Program-made: the position numbers and the translations under genes | Shown here: in pieces, positions 7,030-16,025 of the stretch | Layout: every line of letters begins with the position of its first letter | Position numbering within the stretch: the stretch's first letter is position 1 | The notes under the pieces: generated by a model | Told to the model about the DNA's origin: nothing | Databases searched by the model: none | Seen by the model: only the letters and a program-made list of their open reading frames with translations | NCBI GenBank assembly: GCA_964426655.1 | Contig: CAYRQT010000024.1 | Location: 1-29,690, forward strand | From: RGIG8306 sp964426655 | Lineage (GTDB): Bacteria > Bacillota > Clostridia > Lachnospirales > Lachnospiraceae | Reading direction: 5' to 3' | Length of the DNA: 29,690 nt

Positions 7030-7803
7030 TTACCCCATAAAATATCCCGTCATGGACAAAGCCCCCAGATTTCTCACATTGTTAAACACTGTCATTTCAT
7101 CTTCCTCTCCCGCCGCCAGTGCATATAGCAGGGGCAGGTAGTGATCCGGCATGGGCACAGCATAGTGGGCATCCGGTCCTTTCTCATAGTGAATCACATT
7201 CTCGAATTTTCTCTCCAGAATCTGTGCCTTAATCCATTCATCAAAAGCATCTGCCTGTCTGGATCCATGGGGATTTTCCCACTCCACCCGCCTGAGATTA
7301 TGGACAATATTGCCCGAAGCAAAAATGAGATACCCCTGTTCCCGCAAAGGGGCCAGCTTCTTTCCCAGTTCAAAATGAGCCTGGGCCGGCAGGTCCCCAT
7401 TGACACTTAGCTGCACCACAGGGATATCTGCCTGTGGAAACATGTGTACCAGCACGGACCAGGTTCCATGATCAATCCCCCAGTCGTCATTGATGTGCAC
7501 CTGATCTCCCAAAAGGGCTAAGGTCTCATCCGTCAGGGGGCGATATCCCTTTACCGGGTATTTGACCGCATACAGCTCCTCCGGAAACCCATACATATCG
7601 TAGACCTGTTTGGGTACCTGTGCAGACTGCACCCATGTTCCGTGGGTGTACCAATGGGCCGAAACAGATAAGATGGCTTTGGGCCTTTCATATTCTGTCC
7701 GTATTTTCTGGCCGATTCTTTCCATTTCCTGTGTTAACGCATTGTGTTCAATGGCAATCATGGGGCTGCCATGTCCTGTAAAAATAACGGGTAATCGCTT
7801 CAT
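7030..7803 (-). CDS. ygiD: 4,5-DOPA dioxygenase extradiol-like protein (YgiD family)
   Basis: A 257-residue class III extradiol dioxygenase-type protein. Metal-ligand candidates are in the N-terminal FTGHGSPMIAIE, in SVSAHWYTHGTW, and in the later SGNIVHNLR and DAHYAVPMPDHYLPLLYAL. The family cleaves catechol-type rings in vitro, but the physiological substrate in anaerobic bacteria is unknown. Its start overlaps the stop of the DUF2200 gene by four bases (ATGA), so it is the third gene of the pepT operon. Length is normal. An oxygen-dependent activity in an apparent anaerobe is odd, so a non-oxygenase or detoxifying role is possible. Confidence 0.88.
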   Translation of the reverse strand: MKRLPVIFTGHGSPMIAIEHNALTQEMERIGQKIRTEYERPKAILSVSAHWYTHGTWVQSAQVPKQVYDMYGFPEELYAVKYPVKGYRPLTDETLALLGDQVHINDDWGIDHGTWSVLVHMFPQADIPVVQLSVNGDLPAQAHFELGKKLAPLREQGYLIFASGNIVHNLRRVEWENPHGSRQADAFDEWIKAQILERKFENVIHYEKGPDAHYAVPMPDHYLPLLYALAAGEEDEMTVFNNVRNLGALSMTGYFMG

Positions 7804-8168
7804 GCTTCTTTTCCCTTTCCGTTTCTCAATATTTTTTCCATTGCCCTGCCCTTTGCCAGCTCGTCCACCAGTTTATCCATCTGGCGAATTCTTTTGATAA
7901 GAGGATCTTCTATATCCTCTATCCGGACGCCGCAGATGACGCCTTTGATTTGTCCGGCGGCAGGGTGCATCTTAGGAGCCTCCTGGAAGAAAATTTCCAG
8001 GCTGACCTGTTTATCCACCTGCTCCATAAGGGTTTCCCTGGTATATCCGGTAAACCAGCAGAGAACCCGGTCCAGCTCTTCCTGGCTGCGCCCTTTTCGC
8101 TGCACTTTTTGTACATATAGGGGATAAATCATAGAAAACTTTATGTGATAAATGCGTTCTATATCCAA
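7800..8168 (-). CDS. DUF2200 family protein
   Basis: A 122-residue protein that matches DUF2200 throughout: the N-terminal SMIYPLYVQKVQRKGRS, the central LCWFTGYTRETL, then GQIKGVICGVRIEDIEDPLI and the C-terminal DKLVDELAKGRAMEKILR. The function of this family is unknown. I place the start at the TTG at 8168, because AAAGGAG lies eight bases upstream; another TTG at 8174 is too close to it. It follows pepT by 31 bases and overlaps ygiD by four, so the three are one operon. Confidence 0.85.
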   Translation of the reverse strand: MDIERIYHIKFSMIYPLYVQKVQRKGRSQEELDRVLCWFTGYTRETLMEQVDKQVSLEIFFQEAPKMHPAAGQIKGVICGVRIEDIEDPLIKRIRQMDKLVDELAKGRAMEKILRNGKGKEA

Positions 8169-8199
8169 AAGCAAATCTCCTTTCTACGGAAACTGCCTT

Positions 8200-9429
8200 T
8201 TACAGCACCACCAGATTTTTCAGAATGTGCACCACCTTTTCCAGGGATTCCACGGGAATAAATTCATAAGCGCTGTGGAAATTGTGTCCCCCTGTGCATA
8301 TATTAGGACAGGGAAGGCCCCTGTAGGAAAGCTGTGCCCCATCCGTTCCGCCACGAATCCCTTCCTCTCTGGGGACAACCCCTGCTTTTTCATAGGCCAG
8401 CAGAATCCGGTTTCGGATGTCATGGCTGATTTTATCTCCCATATTGTAATATACATCATGGATTTCCAGATGAACAGTTCCTTCCCCATAGGCTGCATTT
8501 ATTTTTTCACAGGCCTGCCTCAGAAACTCTTTTCTTTCCTCAAATGCCCCTCTGTCAAAATCCCGAATCAGATATTGCATCCGGGCCTTTGCGGTTGTGC
8601 CGGTAAAGGCCTCCAGATGGAAAAAGCCCTCCTCCCCTGCCGTCTCTGCAGGGGTTTCTTTTGGGGGAAGCTGGTTTTGGATCTCTATACCCAGTAAAAG
8701 GGCATTAACCATGCGCCCCTTTGCACTTCCGGGATGAATGTCCTTTCCCTGAATCTCAACGGTCACATTGGCGGCATTGAAATTGGAAAAGTTCACAGAA
8801 CCCAGATCCGCCCCGTCCACGGTTACCCCAAAATCTGCCCCAAAAGCCTCCACATCCAGATGAGAAACGCCGGTGCCGATTTCTTCATCCGGGGTGAAAG
8901 CCACTCTGATTTTTCCATGCCGCACCCCGGGAGCAAACAAAAGCCAGGCGGAAAGCTCCATTATGGCAGCCACCCCCGCCTTGTCATCTGCGCCCAGCAG
9001 GGTATCCCCACTGGCACAGATGATTTCCTGCCCCAGGTAATGCTTTAATTCCGGAAAATTCTCCGGAGAAAGGGGCAATCCCTGTGCCATGGGAATGGCC
9101 TCTCCATTGTACGCAGAAATACAACGGGGCTTCACCCCTTTTCCGCTGATGACCGGCGCTGTGTCCACATGGGCCAGCAGGCCGATGACCGGTGCATCTG
9201 TCGGTGCATCCGTGGAAGCGGGTATGGTGGCCATCAGAATACCCTGGTCGTTTAACTCCACTTCCTCTGCCCCCATTTGTTCCAGTTCCTGTGCCAGTAC
9301 CTTCAGCAAATCCCATTGACCGGCAGAACTGGGACACTGATCAGTCCCCGGCGTGGACCTGGTGTCAATTTGCACATATCGTAAAAAACGTTCTTTCACA
9401 TGACTAAAATCTATGGATAATGGTTTCAT
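8200..9429 (-). CDS. pepT: Peptidase T (tripeptide aminopeptidase)
   Basis: A 409-residue M20-family zinc tripeptidase that removes the N-terminal residue from tripeptides in the cytoplasm. The di-zinc site is visible: H87 in GLLAHVDTAPV, the metal-bridging Asp in GDTLLGADDKAG (around 141-152), and the catalytic Glu pair in FTPDEEIGTG (182-183). GGTDGAQLS and CTGGHNFHSAYEF near the C-terminus complete the site. It is full length. It is the first gene of a pepT-DUF2200-ygiD operon and has its own good promoter. Confidence 0.95.
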   Translation of the reverse strand: MKPLSIDFSHVKERFLRYVQIDTRSTPGTDQCPSSAGQWDLLKVLAQELEQMGAEEVELNDQGILMATIPASTDAPTDAPVIGLLAHVDTAPVISGKGVKPRCISAYNGEAIPMAQGLPLSPENFPELKHYLGQEIICASGDTLLGADDKAGVAAIMELSAWLLFAPGVRHGKIRVAFTPDEEIGTGVSHLDVEAFGADFGVTVDGADLGSVNFSNFNAANVTVEIQGKDIHPGSAKGRMVNALLLGIEIQNQLPPKETPAETAGEEGFFHLEAFTGTTAKARMQYLIRDFDRGAFEERKEFLRQACEKINAAYGEGTVHLEIHDVYYNMGDKISHDIRNRILLAYEKAGVVPREEGIRGGTDGAQLSYRGLPCPNICTGGHNFHSAYEFIPVESLEKVVHILKNLVVL

Positions 9430-9469
9430 CTACTGCCTCCGTTTCTTTTCTGGCTGAAATCTTATTTTC

Positions 9470-9498
9470 ATTATAACGGAGGTGGCCGCCCTTTGCAA
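9470..9498 (-). promoter_or_regulatory. Promoter of the pepT operon
   Basis: On the minus strand TTGCAA (9498-9493), a 17-base spacer, and a consensus TATAAT (9475-9470). Transcription would start about 35 bases before the pepT ATG. Confidence 0.65.
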
Positions 9499-9596
9499 TT
9501 CTAAAGGAAGAGGATGGCATTTTCTGGCATTTCCTCTCTGGAATTTGGGGCTAACTCCTAAAAAAATAAAGTAATATCCTCTTTTAGCATAAGACC

Positions 9597-9625
9597 TTGC
9601 AAAAGAGATGCATCTCGGGTATAAT
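9597..9625 (+). promoter_or_regulatory. Promoter of the oligoendopeptidase gene
   Basis: TTGCAA (9597-9602), a 17-base spacer, and TATAAT (9620-9625), a near-consensus sigma-A promoter about 40 bases before the gene. It is the mirror image of the pepT promoter and uses the same -35 sequence. Confidence 0.7.
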
Positions 9626-9665
9626 GAGGCAAATATGAATTTATTCACATTCCAAGGAGGCTATC

Positions 9666-11357
9666 ATGGAAATTTTTTCACAGTTGTCCTATTCCCGTCC
9701 TGATTTTAAATTGATAAAGAAACAGCTTCGTAAAATAGTGCAGAACTTCCAAAATGCCTCCGGCTATGAAGAAGCGAAAGCCTGCTATTTCCGGGCAGAA
9801 TCTCTTTTATCCGATGCATATACTATGGGAACCATCGCCCATATCCGAAATTCCCTCCATACAGCGGATTCCTTCTATGCAAAAGAAATGAAAATTCTGG
9901 ATCAATCCCTGGCCATGCTTATGCCTCTGGTACAAAATGCCATTAATAAATTCCTGGCTTCCCCTTACAGTGAAACATTTGAAAAAGAATATGGTTCACA
10001 GATCATCCGCATGTTTTCCCTCCAGCAACGCCTTTATTCCCGTAAAATCATTTTTGAACAAATCAAAGAGGGCCGTTTAAAACGCCAATATCGAACCTAT
10101 GTGTCCAGGCAAAAAATAGATTTTCAAAACAGTGCTGTTAATTTCTATGGTTTACTCCAGCAAATGGAAAATCCGGACAGGAGCATCCGAAAAGCGGCAT
10201 TTCTGACATGGGCAGATACATATGAAAAAATGCACAAATACCTGGACCAATTGTATGACCAGCTCATATCCGTTCGTCTTCGTATGACCCACAAACTGGG
10301 ATTTGAAGATTACACGGCACTTGCCTATCTGAAAAAATACCGTATGGATTATACCAGGGAGGATGTTGCGGGTTTCAGGGAACAAATTCTAAGGGATGTG
10401 GTACCGGCAGTCAGCAGGCTGATGCAGGTCCAGCGTGAACGACTGGGCGTAGACACTTTGCAGTTTTATGATGAAAGTCTGGTTTTTCGGGAAGGCAATG
10501 CCAATCCTGTCCGCGACCAGAACCAGCTCATTCAGAGTGCTGCAAAATTTTATCACGGCCTATCTCCAGAAACAGATACGTTCTTCTCCTTTATGCAGGA
10601 ATATCAGCTTTTTGATCTGGAAACACGCCTGAATAAGCAGTCAGGAGGATACTGCACTGCCCTGATTGCTCTGAAAGCCCCTTATATTTTCGCCAATTTT
10701 AATGGTACAGCTGCAGATGTGGGGGTTCTGACCCATGAAGCAGGGCATGCTTATGCCGGATTTCGTGCCATGAGAACGCAACCCCTTCTCCCATACCTTG
10801 TATCTACTTCAGAAATAAACGAAATTCAGTCCATGGCCATGGAGCACTTTGCCTACCCCTGGTACCATCTGTTTTTTGGTGAGGCTGCTGCAGAGAAAGC
10901 CCGATACATTCATTTACTTAAGGCACTTTCTGTTATGCCATATATTGCTGCTGTGGACGAATTCCAGCATAAAATTTATGAAATCCCTCATATTTCTCCT
11001 GAAAAACGCAATCATTTGTGGCGCTCCCTGGAAAAGAAATACATGCCCTGGAGAAATTATGATGGAAACCCCTTTCTTGAATCGGGAGGATTCTGGATGC
11101 AAAAACTGCATATTTTCCTCCATCCTTTTTATTACATTGACTATGCCCTTGCCCAGACCTGTGCCTTTGAATTATATGGAAAAATGAAGGAAAATCCTGA
11201 TTCGGCATGGCATTCCTATCAGATTTTATGTAAAGCCGGAGGAAGTATGGGGTATTTTGAGCTGCTTCAGGCGGCAGGACTTAGAAATCCCTTTTCTGCA
11301 GAAAGCGTAAAACGGGCGGTGGGACACGTTATACAGGAACTGGAAGATGCCTTTTAA
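9666..11357 (+). CDS. pepF: M3-family oligoendopeptidase (PepF-like)
   Basis: A 563-residue zinc metallopeptidase that degrades short peptides in the cytoplasm. The zinc-binding motif HEAGH is at residues 357-361 inside LTHEAGHAYAGF, and the third ligand is in the downstream helix SEINEIQSMAMEHFAYPW. The helical N-terminal half is typical of this family. The ATG follows AAGGAGG by six bases. It stands alone between its own promoter and terminator, divergent from peptidase T, so two peptide-degrading enzymes share one control region. Confidence 0.92.
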   Translation: MEIFSQLSYSRPDFKLIKKQLRKIVQNFQNASGYEEAKACYFRAESLLSDAYTMGTIAHIRNSLHTADSFYAKEMKILDQSLAMLMPLVQNAINKFLASPYSETFEKEYGSQIIRMFSLQQRLYSRKIIFEQIKEGRLKRQYRTYVSRQKIDFQNSAVNFYGLLQQMENPDRSIRKAAFLTWADTYEKMHKYLDQLYDQLISVRLRMTHKLGFEDYTALAYLKKYRMDYTREDVAGFREQILRDVVPAVSRLMQVQRERLGVDTLQFYDESLVFREGNANPVRDQNQLIQSAAKFYHGLSPETDTFFSFMQEYQLFDLETRLNKQSGGYCTALIALKAPYIFANFNGTAADVGVLTHEAGHAYAGFRAMRTQPLLPYLVSTSEINEIQSMAMEHFAYPWYHLFFGEAAAEKARYIHLLKALSVMPYIAAVDEFQHKIYEIPHISPEKRNHLWRSLEKKYMPWRNYDGNPFLESGGFWMQKLHIFLHPFYYIDYALAQTCAFELYGKMKENPDSAWHSYQILCKAGGSMGYFELLQAAGLRNPFSAESVKRAVGHVIQELEDAF

Positions 11358-11364
11358 ACTGGGA

Positions 11365-11399
11365 AAAGCGGCAAAGGAGTCGTTTCTCCCTGCCGCTTT
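11365..11399. terminator. Bidirectional terminator between pepF and tetR
   Basis: A perfect stem AAAGCGGCA (11365-11373) and TGCCGCTTT (11391-11399), with GGAG/CTCC pairing further inside. It is flanked by A-rich and T-rich sequence, lies just after pepF, and touches the stop of the convergent tetR. Confidence 0.7.
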
Positions 11400-12000
11400 A
11401 TTGATTTAATCCTTTTAGCATAACTTCACGAAATATTCTGGCATACTCTCTGGTTTTCTCACCATCACCGCCGGTATACTGACGAATTAATGGTGAAACG
11501 CCCACGGATAAATACAGAAACAGGGGTAAAAGAGCCTTATACCGTGGATGGATCATGGATTCATCATAAAATCCCTCTGCCACCGGGTCCAGTCCCCGGA
11601 TTTTTTCGAGGACACAGTCCAGAATCCAGTCTCTTTGCAATTTAGAAGATTCAGCGGCAAAATTCTGAAACAGTGCTGCCGCCTGCGGACGGACAAATCC
11701 ATCGTAATCCGTTCTGGAAATGCCGGAAATGGCCTTATCATAAAAGAAATGTGCCGGACTGATATCCGAGGTCTGCAGAGTATCCAGATAATCCATAAGG
11801 GCATTGTCCAATACGCATAAATAAAGATCTTTTTTATCTTCAAAATATTGATAAAAACTGCCTGCTGCCATTCCGGACGTGGCAATGATCCGATTAATAC
11901 TTGAACGATGAAAAGAATGTGATGCAAATTCTGCCTCAGCTGCATGTAAAATTTCTTTTTTCCGCTGCTCCGGCAAGCGAAGGAATGTCCCTTTTGGCAA
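11398..12000 (-). CDS. TetR/AcrR-family transcriptional regulator
   Basis: A 200-residue one-domain-plus-ligand-pocket repressor. The N-terminal helix-turn-helix is SSINRIIATSGMAAGSFYQY, then FEDKKDLYLCVLD. I chose the TTG at 12000 because AAAGGAGAAAG lies at the right distance and the resulting N-terminus (MPKGTFLRLPEQRKKEIL) is the usual start of this subfamily. An ATG at 12027 is in frame but has no ribosome binding site. It is divergent from the MFS exporter operon 97 bases away and most likely represses it in response to a hydrophobic ligand; the ligand is unknown. Confidence 0.88.
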   Translation of the reverse strand: MPKGTFLRLPEQRKKEILHAAEAEFASHSFHRSSINRIIATSGMAAGSFYQYFEDKKDLYLCVLDNALMDYLDTLQTSDISPAHFFYDKAISGISRTDYDGFVRPQAAALFQNFAAESSKLQRDWILDCVLEKIRGLDPVAEGFYDESMIHPRYKALLPLFLYLSVGVSPLIRQYTGGDGEKTREYARIFREVMLKGLNQ

Positions 12001-12097
12001 TGTTCTTTCTCCTTTACAAGCTTTCATTATATGTGGAACAGAATACCATATCTTATATTGTTACGCAATGCATTTATCCCACACGGAGGTGAATACA

Positions 12098-13339
12098 GTG
12101 GACTTTGTATCCTGGAAAAAAAATTATGCCTGTCTATGGATCGGGCAGGCCCTCGAACTTATTGAAACATCTATCACCAATTTTGCCCTTTCCTGGTACT
12201 ATGCCGACGTGACCGGCTCCGCCACCATTCTGTCTACCATTTCTGCGGTATCGCAACTGCCGCAAATACTCCTATCCCCTTTTGCCGGCGTTGTGGTAGA
12301 TCGTTTTGACCGGAGAAAAATCCTTATGTTAACGGATTTCATTGTCGCCATAACCTTTTTTATTCTGGGGCTTATGTTTCAAGANNNNNNNNNNGGAGAT
12401 GCACCCCTGATTTTTGTGTATATCATGGTCTTTATTACTGCCTCATGCTCTGCTTTCGCCGTGCCCGCACTCCAGGCCAGCATTCCCCTGATTGTCCCCA
12501 AAGCCTCTTTGACCCGCATGATCAGCCTGGGACAGATTATTACCGCCATCCCTTCCCTGATTGGTCCCCTGGCAGGTGCAGTGCTCATCCAGTACACAGG
12601 CATGTCCACCATTTTGTTTATAAGTGCGGGCATTGCCCTTCTGGCCATTGTCCCTCTTTTATTTGCCAGTGTACCTCGCCCCGTTCCTTCCCAGACTCCC
12701 ACAGCCTCGTACTGGCAGGATCTGCAATTTGGCCTAAGGTATCTCTGGAAATGGAAAGCCCTTCTGGCCATTGTGCTTATTGGCTCCTTATGTAATTTTC
12801 TCATCATGCCACCCTCCCAGCTGCTGCCCCTGGTGGTTTCCGCTGCAGATGCCAGTGCGGACCTGTATGCCGCTGCCCAGGTGATGATGGTCCTGGGGCT
12901 TGCACTCACCGCCGTTTTCATGAGCATTATTAAGAAGAAGCAAAACCTTGGACATCTGCTGGCTTTTAGTCAGTTAGGCTTAGGTTTGTCCGTCCTCTTA
13001 ATCTGGACACCTGCCCTCCCCATACTTCCCCGCCTGCTAATTGCCGGCGGCTTACTGGGCGTATTTGCCGCCATGTATAATGTTTCTGCTGCTTCCATTG
13101 TTGCCGCTGAGGTCGAGCCTTCTGTGCAGGGACGTGTCATGTCCGTCAGTTACAGCCTCCTTGCCCTGGCCTCCCCCATCAGCCTGTCCGTAGCCGGCCC
13201 CACAGCAGATGCGGTTGGCCTTGGCCCTGTGTATCTTTTCTGTGGGGCCACGCTGTTGTTCATGGGAATCATCATTTACCGGCTTCCCCTTTTTCACGTT
13301 TTCACCAAAACATCGTCACAGGAGGTTTTCCATGAATAA
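12098..13339 (+). CDS. MFS efflux transporter (with a 10-base assembly gap)
   Basis: A 413-residue major facilitator of the macrolide-efflux/MFS_3 type, with twelve hydrophobic segments. The motif A loop GVVVDRFDRRKILML lies between segments 2 and 3, and a second-half landmark is SVQGRVMSVSYS. I place the start at the GTG at 12098, eight bases after GGAGG; an in-frame GTG at 12089 overlaps that site. Ten N bases (12385-12394) interrupt segment 4, but the frame resumes, so the true gap length is a multiple of three if the gene is intact. Its end overlaps the esterase start by eight bases. Likely an exporter for the product of the following enzymes, which is inference. Confidence 0.88.
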   Translation: MDFVSWKKNYACLWIGQALELIETSITNFALSWYYADVTGSATILSTISAVSQLPQILLSPFAGVVVDRFDRRKILMLTDFIVAITFFILGLMFQXXXXGDAPLIFVYIMVFITASCSAFAVPALQASIPLIVPKASLTRMISLGQIITAIPSLIGPLAGAVLIQYTGMSTILFISAGIALLAIVPLLFASVPRPVPSQTPTASYWQDLQFGLRYLWKWKALLAIVLIGSLCNFLIMPPSQLLPLVVSAADASADLYAAAQVMMVLGLALTAVFMSIIKKKQNLGHLLAFSQLGLGLSVLLIWTPALPILPRLLIAGGLLGVFAAMYNVSAASIVAAEVEPSVQGRVMSVSYSLLALASPISLSVAGPTADAVGLGPVYLFCGATLLFMGIIIYRLPLFHVFTKTSSQEVFHE

Positions 13340-14465
13340 ATTAAAGGGCTTATTATCCTTTTCCGAAGCGCTCATTTCTGCAAAACCAGGTATCTTACCC
13401 AGGCCCGGTGGCCCATATCCTGTAGGCACACAATGTCTGATTTTAACAGACAATTCCCGGACGGATCTGCTTGGTGTGGAAGGCCCACGGAAAATCCCCC
13501 TGCAGATCTGGTATCCGGCTCAGTCAGGCAATGCGCCTTTTGCCACTTTTTTGGAGAGCAAAGACGCGGCAAAAGCCTTTGCCCATGCCCTGGGACTTCC
13601 CTCTCTTTTAAACTTCATGGCCAAAGTCAATACAAATAGTTACAAAAACGCAGTGCCTCTTAAAGATGCACTGGATAAAGTGGTTTTCTTTCACCATGGA
13701 TATGGTTCCTTTCCCGGACAGAACACCATACAGGCGGAGTGCCTGGCATCCCATGGCTATTCCGTGTTCTCCATAGGGCACTGGGGTGAAGGTTTCTGGC
13801 CTCCTCAGCCCAAATACACCGGAGGAACGGAAGCCATGAAAGCCGCCCTCTCTCACACCCAGAACCGCTCTGACACCGCACAGTCCATGCGTTACTTGGT
13901 GACACACTGTCCTGAGATGACGGAAAGTGCCGTAATCTGGGCCCAGGATCAACGCTATGTAATGAACTGGCTGGAGAATGCTTCCTGGGCGGACCAGCTG
14001 GATCTTCAAAAAGTCGGCACCTTTGGCCACAGCTTCGGGGGCGCTGCAGCTGCAGAGTTTTCTCTTCAGGATTCCCGGTGTGCCTGCTTTATAAACCTGG
14101 ATGGTGCTTTTTTTTGCCACCTCTCCTCTGGGCAGACAAAGACTCCCTTCCTGCTGATCACTGCAGATAATCAGGTAGCTGCCGGCCTTTCCCCCCTCCA
14201 GATGGGGTATATCCATTTAACGATCCCAACTGCCAGCCATCTTGATTTCTGCGATATGCCTCTGGTATGGCCATCCTCAAAGAAAAGCGGTCTGATGGGC
14301 AATGTGGATTCTCTTTCCATGCAGAAATTGATGAATGACTGGATTCTCGCTTTTATGGATGCCCAATTAAAGGACATTCCTCTCCCCGGGGATCTTCTCA
14401 CCCGGTATGCTTCCATGGCAAAGGTTTCCCAGAAAGGAGCTTATACAGGATATGAGGGAGATTAA
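13332..14465 (+). CDS. Alpha/beta hydrolase, PAF-acetylhydrolase-like
   Basis: A 377-residue serine esterase resembling the platelet-activating-factor acetylhydrolase (isoform II) family. The nucleophile elbow is GHSFGG within KVGTFGHSFGGAAAAEF, and an oxyanion-type strand VVFFHHGYGSFPGQN precedes it. ITADNQ probably provides the acidic residue and TASHLDF the histidine. There is no signal peptide, so it acts in the cytoplasm. GGAGG lies six bases before the ATG, which overlaps the transporter's end; its own end overlaps the next gene. Family members release short or oxidised acyl groups, and here it may deacylate or proof-read an acyl intermediate (inference). Confidence 0.82.
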   Translation: MNKLKGLLSFSEALISAKPGILPRPGGPYPVGTQCLILTDNSRTDLLGVEGPRKIPLQIWYPAQSGNAPFATFLESKDAAKAFAHALGLPSLLNFMAKVNTNSYKNAVPLKDALDKVVFFHHGYGSFPGQNTIQAECLASHGYSVFSIGHWGEGFWPPQPKYTGGTEAMKAALSHTQNRSDTAQSMRYLVTHCPEMTESAVIWAQDQRYVMNWLENASWADQLDLQKVGTFGHSFGGAAAAEFSLQDSRCACFINLDGAFFCHLSSGQTKTPFLLITADNQVAAGLSPLQMGYIHLTIPTASHLDFCDMPLVWPSSKKSGLMGNVDSLSMQKLMNDWILAFMDAQLKDIPLPGDLLTRYASMAKVSQKGAYTGYEGD

Positions 14466-15552
14466 CGGTTTTAGCGGTGCACACATCCCCCTGGACAACA
14501 CCACCTATCTGAACTTTGCAGGGGCAGGCTATTTAGGTTTAGGGGCTTTATCTGCCGTTACCTCTGCAGGGGCCAAAGCCCTTCTGGACTATGGCGCCAT
14601 CGCTCAAATTCCTCAGCATTATGGCTTTATTCTGCCGCCGGTTCGCCTGGCTGAAGAGGCGGCATGTGATTTTTTCCAATCTGAAGCCGCCCTGTATATC
14701 TCCTCCGGATATCTGTTTGGTTTGGCTGTCATGCATGGACTGAAAGGAAAGGTGAATCATATCTTTTATGACAGTGCCTCCCATTACAATCTTTTAGACG
14801 GCATCCGGGCCGCGGGTATCCCGGCCACGCCCTTTTGCCATCTGGACGCAATGGATCTGAACTCCAGGCTTGCCCAGCTTCCTGCATCTGTTACCCCTGC
14901 AATTGTCACAGATGCCCTGTATTCCACCCGGGGAGAAATCGCCCCCCTGGATCTGTATTGGAAAATGCTAAAGCCACTTCACGGTTACCTGATTGTAGAC
15001 GAGTCCCATTCCATTGGGGTAATGGGTCCCAAAGGACAGGGCGCATTATCTCAATACGCCATCAAAGACCATCACATCATATATGGTGGCTCTCTAAGCA
15101 AAGGGCTGGGTGCCTATGGCGGCATTATTCTGGCATCCCCTTCCATTATTGAAGAGCTCCGGCTAACGCCTCCCATCAGGGGCGGCTGTGCAGGTATTTC
15201 TGCAGGGGCTGCAATGAGTGCTGCCGCGTTTCGCTTTCTCAGTACTCACCCGGAGCCGCTGTTAAAGATACGCCAACTAACCCGGATGTTGAAGCAGGGG
15301 CTGGCCTCCCTTGGTTTTTCTGTTGAAAATGAAGACATTCCCATTGCTTCCTTTTTTCTGAAAAATCGGGAAACCATGCTTGATCTGCAGCAGTTTCTAT
15401 TTTCACAGGGTATATATATTCTCTATTCCGATTACATTGGGGCAGGAAAAGCGGGTATTTTGCGCTGTGCCGTTTTTGCGGATCACGATGCCAAAGACAT
15501 TTCGCGACTGCTTACGCAAATAGAAACCTATATGCAAACCATGGTTTCATGA
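14452..15552 (+). CDS. Alpha-oxoamine synthase (BioF/KBL/SPT-like PLP enzyme)
   Basis: A 366-residue fold-type I PLP enzyme of the family that condenses an amino acid with an acyl-CoA or acyl-carrier thioester, losing CO2 to give an alpha-amino ketone. Seen: the glycine-rich NFAGAGYLGLG near the N-terminus, FYDSASHYNLLDG, the PLP-ring Asp in LIVDESHSIGVMGPKG, and the PLP lysine K217 in GGSLSKGLGAYGG. I start it at the ATG at 14452, overlapping the esterase stop; an ATG at 14407 is also in frame. No biotin, threonine-degradation or sphingolipid genes are nearby, and the sequence is diverged from classical BioF, so the substrate pair is unknown. Third gene of the MFS operon. Confidence 0.85.
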   Translation: MREINGFSGAHIPLDNTTYLNFAGAGYLGLGALSAVTSAGAKALLDYGAIAQIPQHYGFILPPVRLAEEAACDFFQSEAALYISSGYLFGLAVMHGLKGKVNHIFYDSASHYNLLDGIRAAGIPATPFCHLDAMDLNSRLAQLPASVTPAIVTDALYSTRGEIAPLDLYWKMLKPLHGYLIVDESHSIGVMGPKGQGALSQYAIKDHHIIYGGSLSKGLGAYGGIILASPSIIEELRLTPPIRGGCAGISAGAAMSAAAFRFLSTHPEPLLKIRQLTRMLKQGLASLGFSVENEDIPIASFFLKNRETMLDLQQFLFSQGIYILYSDYIGAGKAGILRCAVFADHDAKDISRLLTQIETYMQTMVS

Positions 15553-15572
15553 AACAAGAAAATTTCCTGTTC

Positions 15573-15992
15573 TTACCATAGAGTTCCCCTCTCCACCCTT
15601 TGTTTCAAATCCAATATTTTCTCTTCCATTTCTTTAATGATTTCCAGAAAGGCCTCATCTCCCTTCCCTGTAGGATCCTCCAGTCCCCAATCTTCTCTGT
15701 ATCTGCAGGGCAGATGGGGACACTCCACATTACAGCCCATTGTGATTACGATATCCACCTGGGGAATTTGGAAGAGGGTCTTGGAATACTGATTTTTTTC
15801 CATATCCATACCATAAAGCTGCTTCATCAGCCGCACCCCGTCCCGGTTGATCTGGGGCTGGGCTTTTGTGCCCGCTGAATAGCTTTCAAACGCATCCCAC
15901 GCCAGGTGTTTTCCCAGCGCCTCCGCCATTTGACTGCGGCACGCATTATGCACACAGACAAAGGCGACCTTAGGTTTTTTCTGCTCATGCAT
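15573..15992 (-). CDS. arsC: Arsenate reductase, thioredoxin-coupled type
   Basis: A 139-residue LMW-phosphatase-like ArsC that reduces arsenate to arsenite. The catalytic loop CVHNACRSQMAEA carries the C-x5-R motif near the N-terminus. The two resolving cysteines are in VECPHLPCRYREDWGLEDP, the pattern of thioredoxin-dependent enzymes. GGAGG precedes the ATG at the usual distance, 33 bases after the acr3 stop. It is the last gene of the arsR-acr3-arsC operon and ends 20 bases from the convergent synthase gene. Confidence 0.93.
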   Translation of the reverse strand: MHEQKKPKVAFVCVHNACRSQMAEALGKHLAWDAFESYSAGTKAQPQINRDGVRLMKQLYGMDMEKNQYSKTLFQIPQVDIVITMGCNVECPHLPCRYREDWGLEDPTGKGDEAFLEIIKEMEEKILDLKQRVERGTLW

Positions 15993-16025
15993 CCTTTTGC
16001 CCTCCTTTGAAATGTTTCTTTCGGC

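Noticed and set aside
9430..9648. A 72-codon minus-strand frame upstream of pepT
   Set aside because: It covers both divergent promoters and has no ribosome binding site of its own.
13608..14216. A 202-codon minus-strand frame
   Set aside because: It is antisense to the esterase gene with its intact GHSFGG motif. No start signal.
15553..15572. A weak inverted repeat between the synthase gene and arsC
   Set aside because: The arms have a mismatch and no loop or T-tract, so a terminator cannot be supported.
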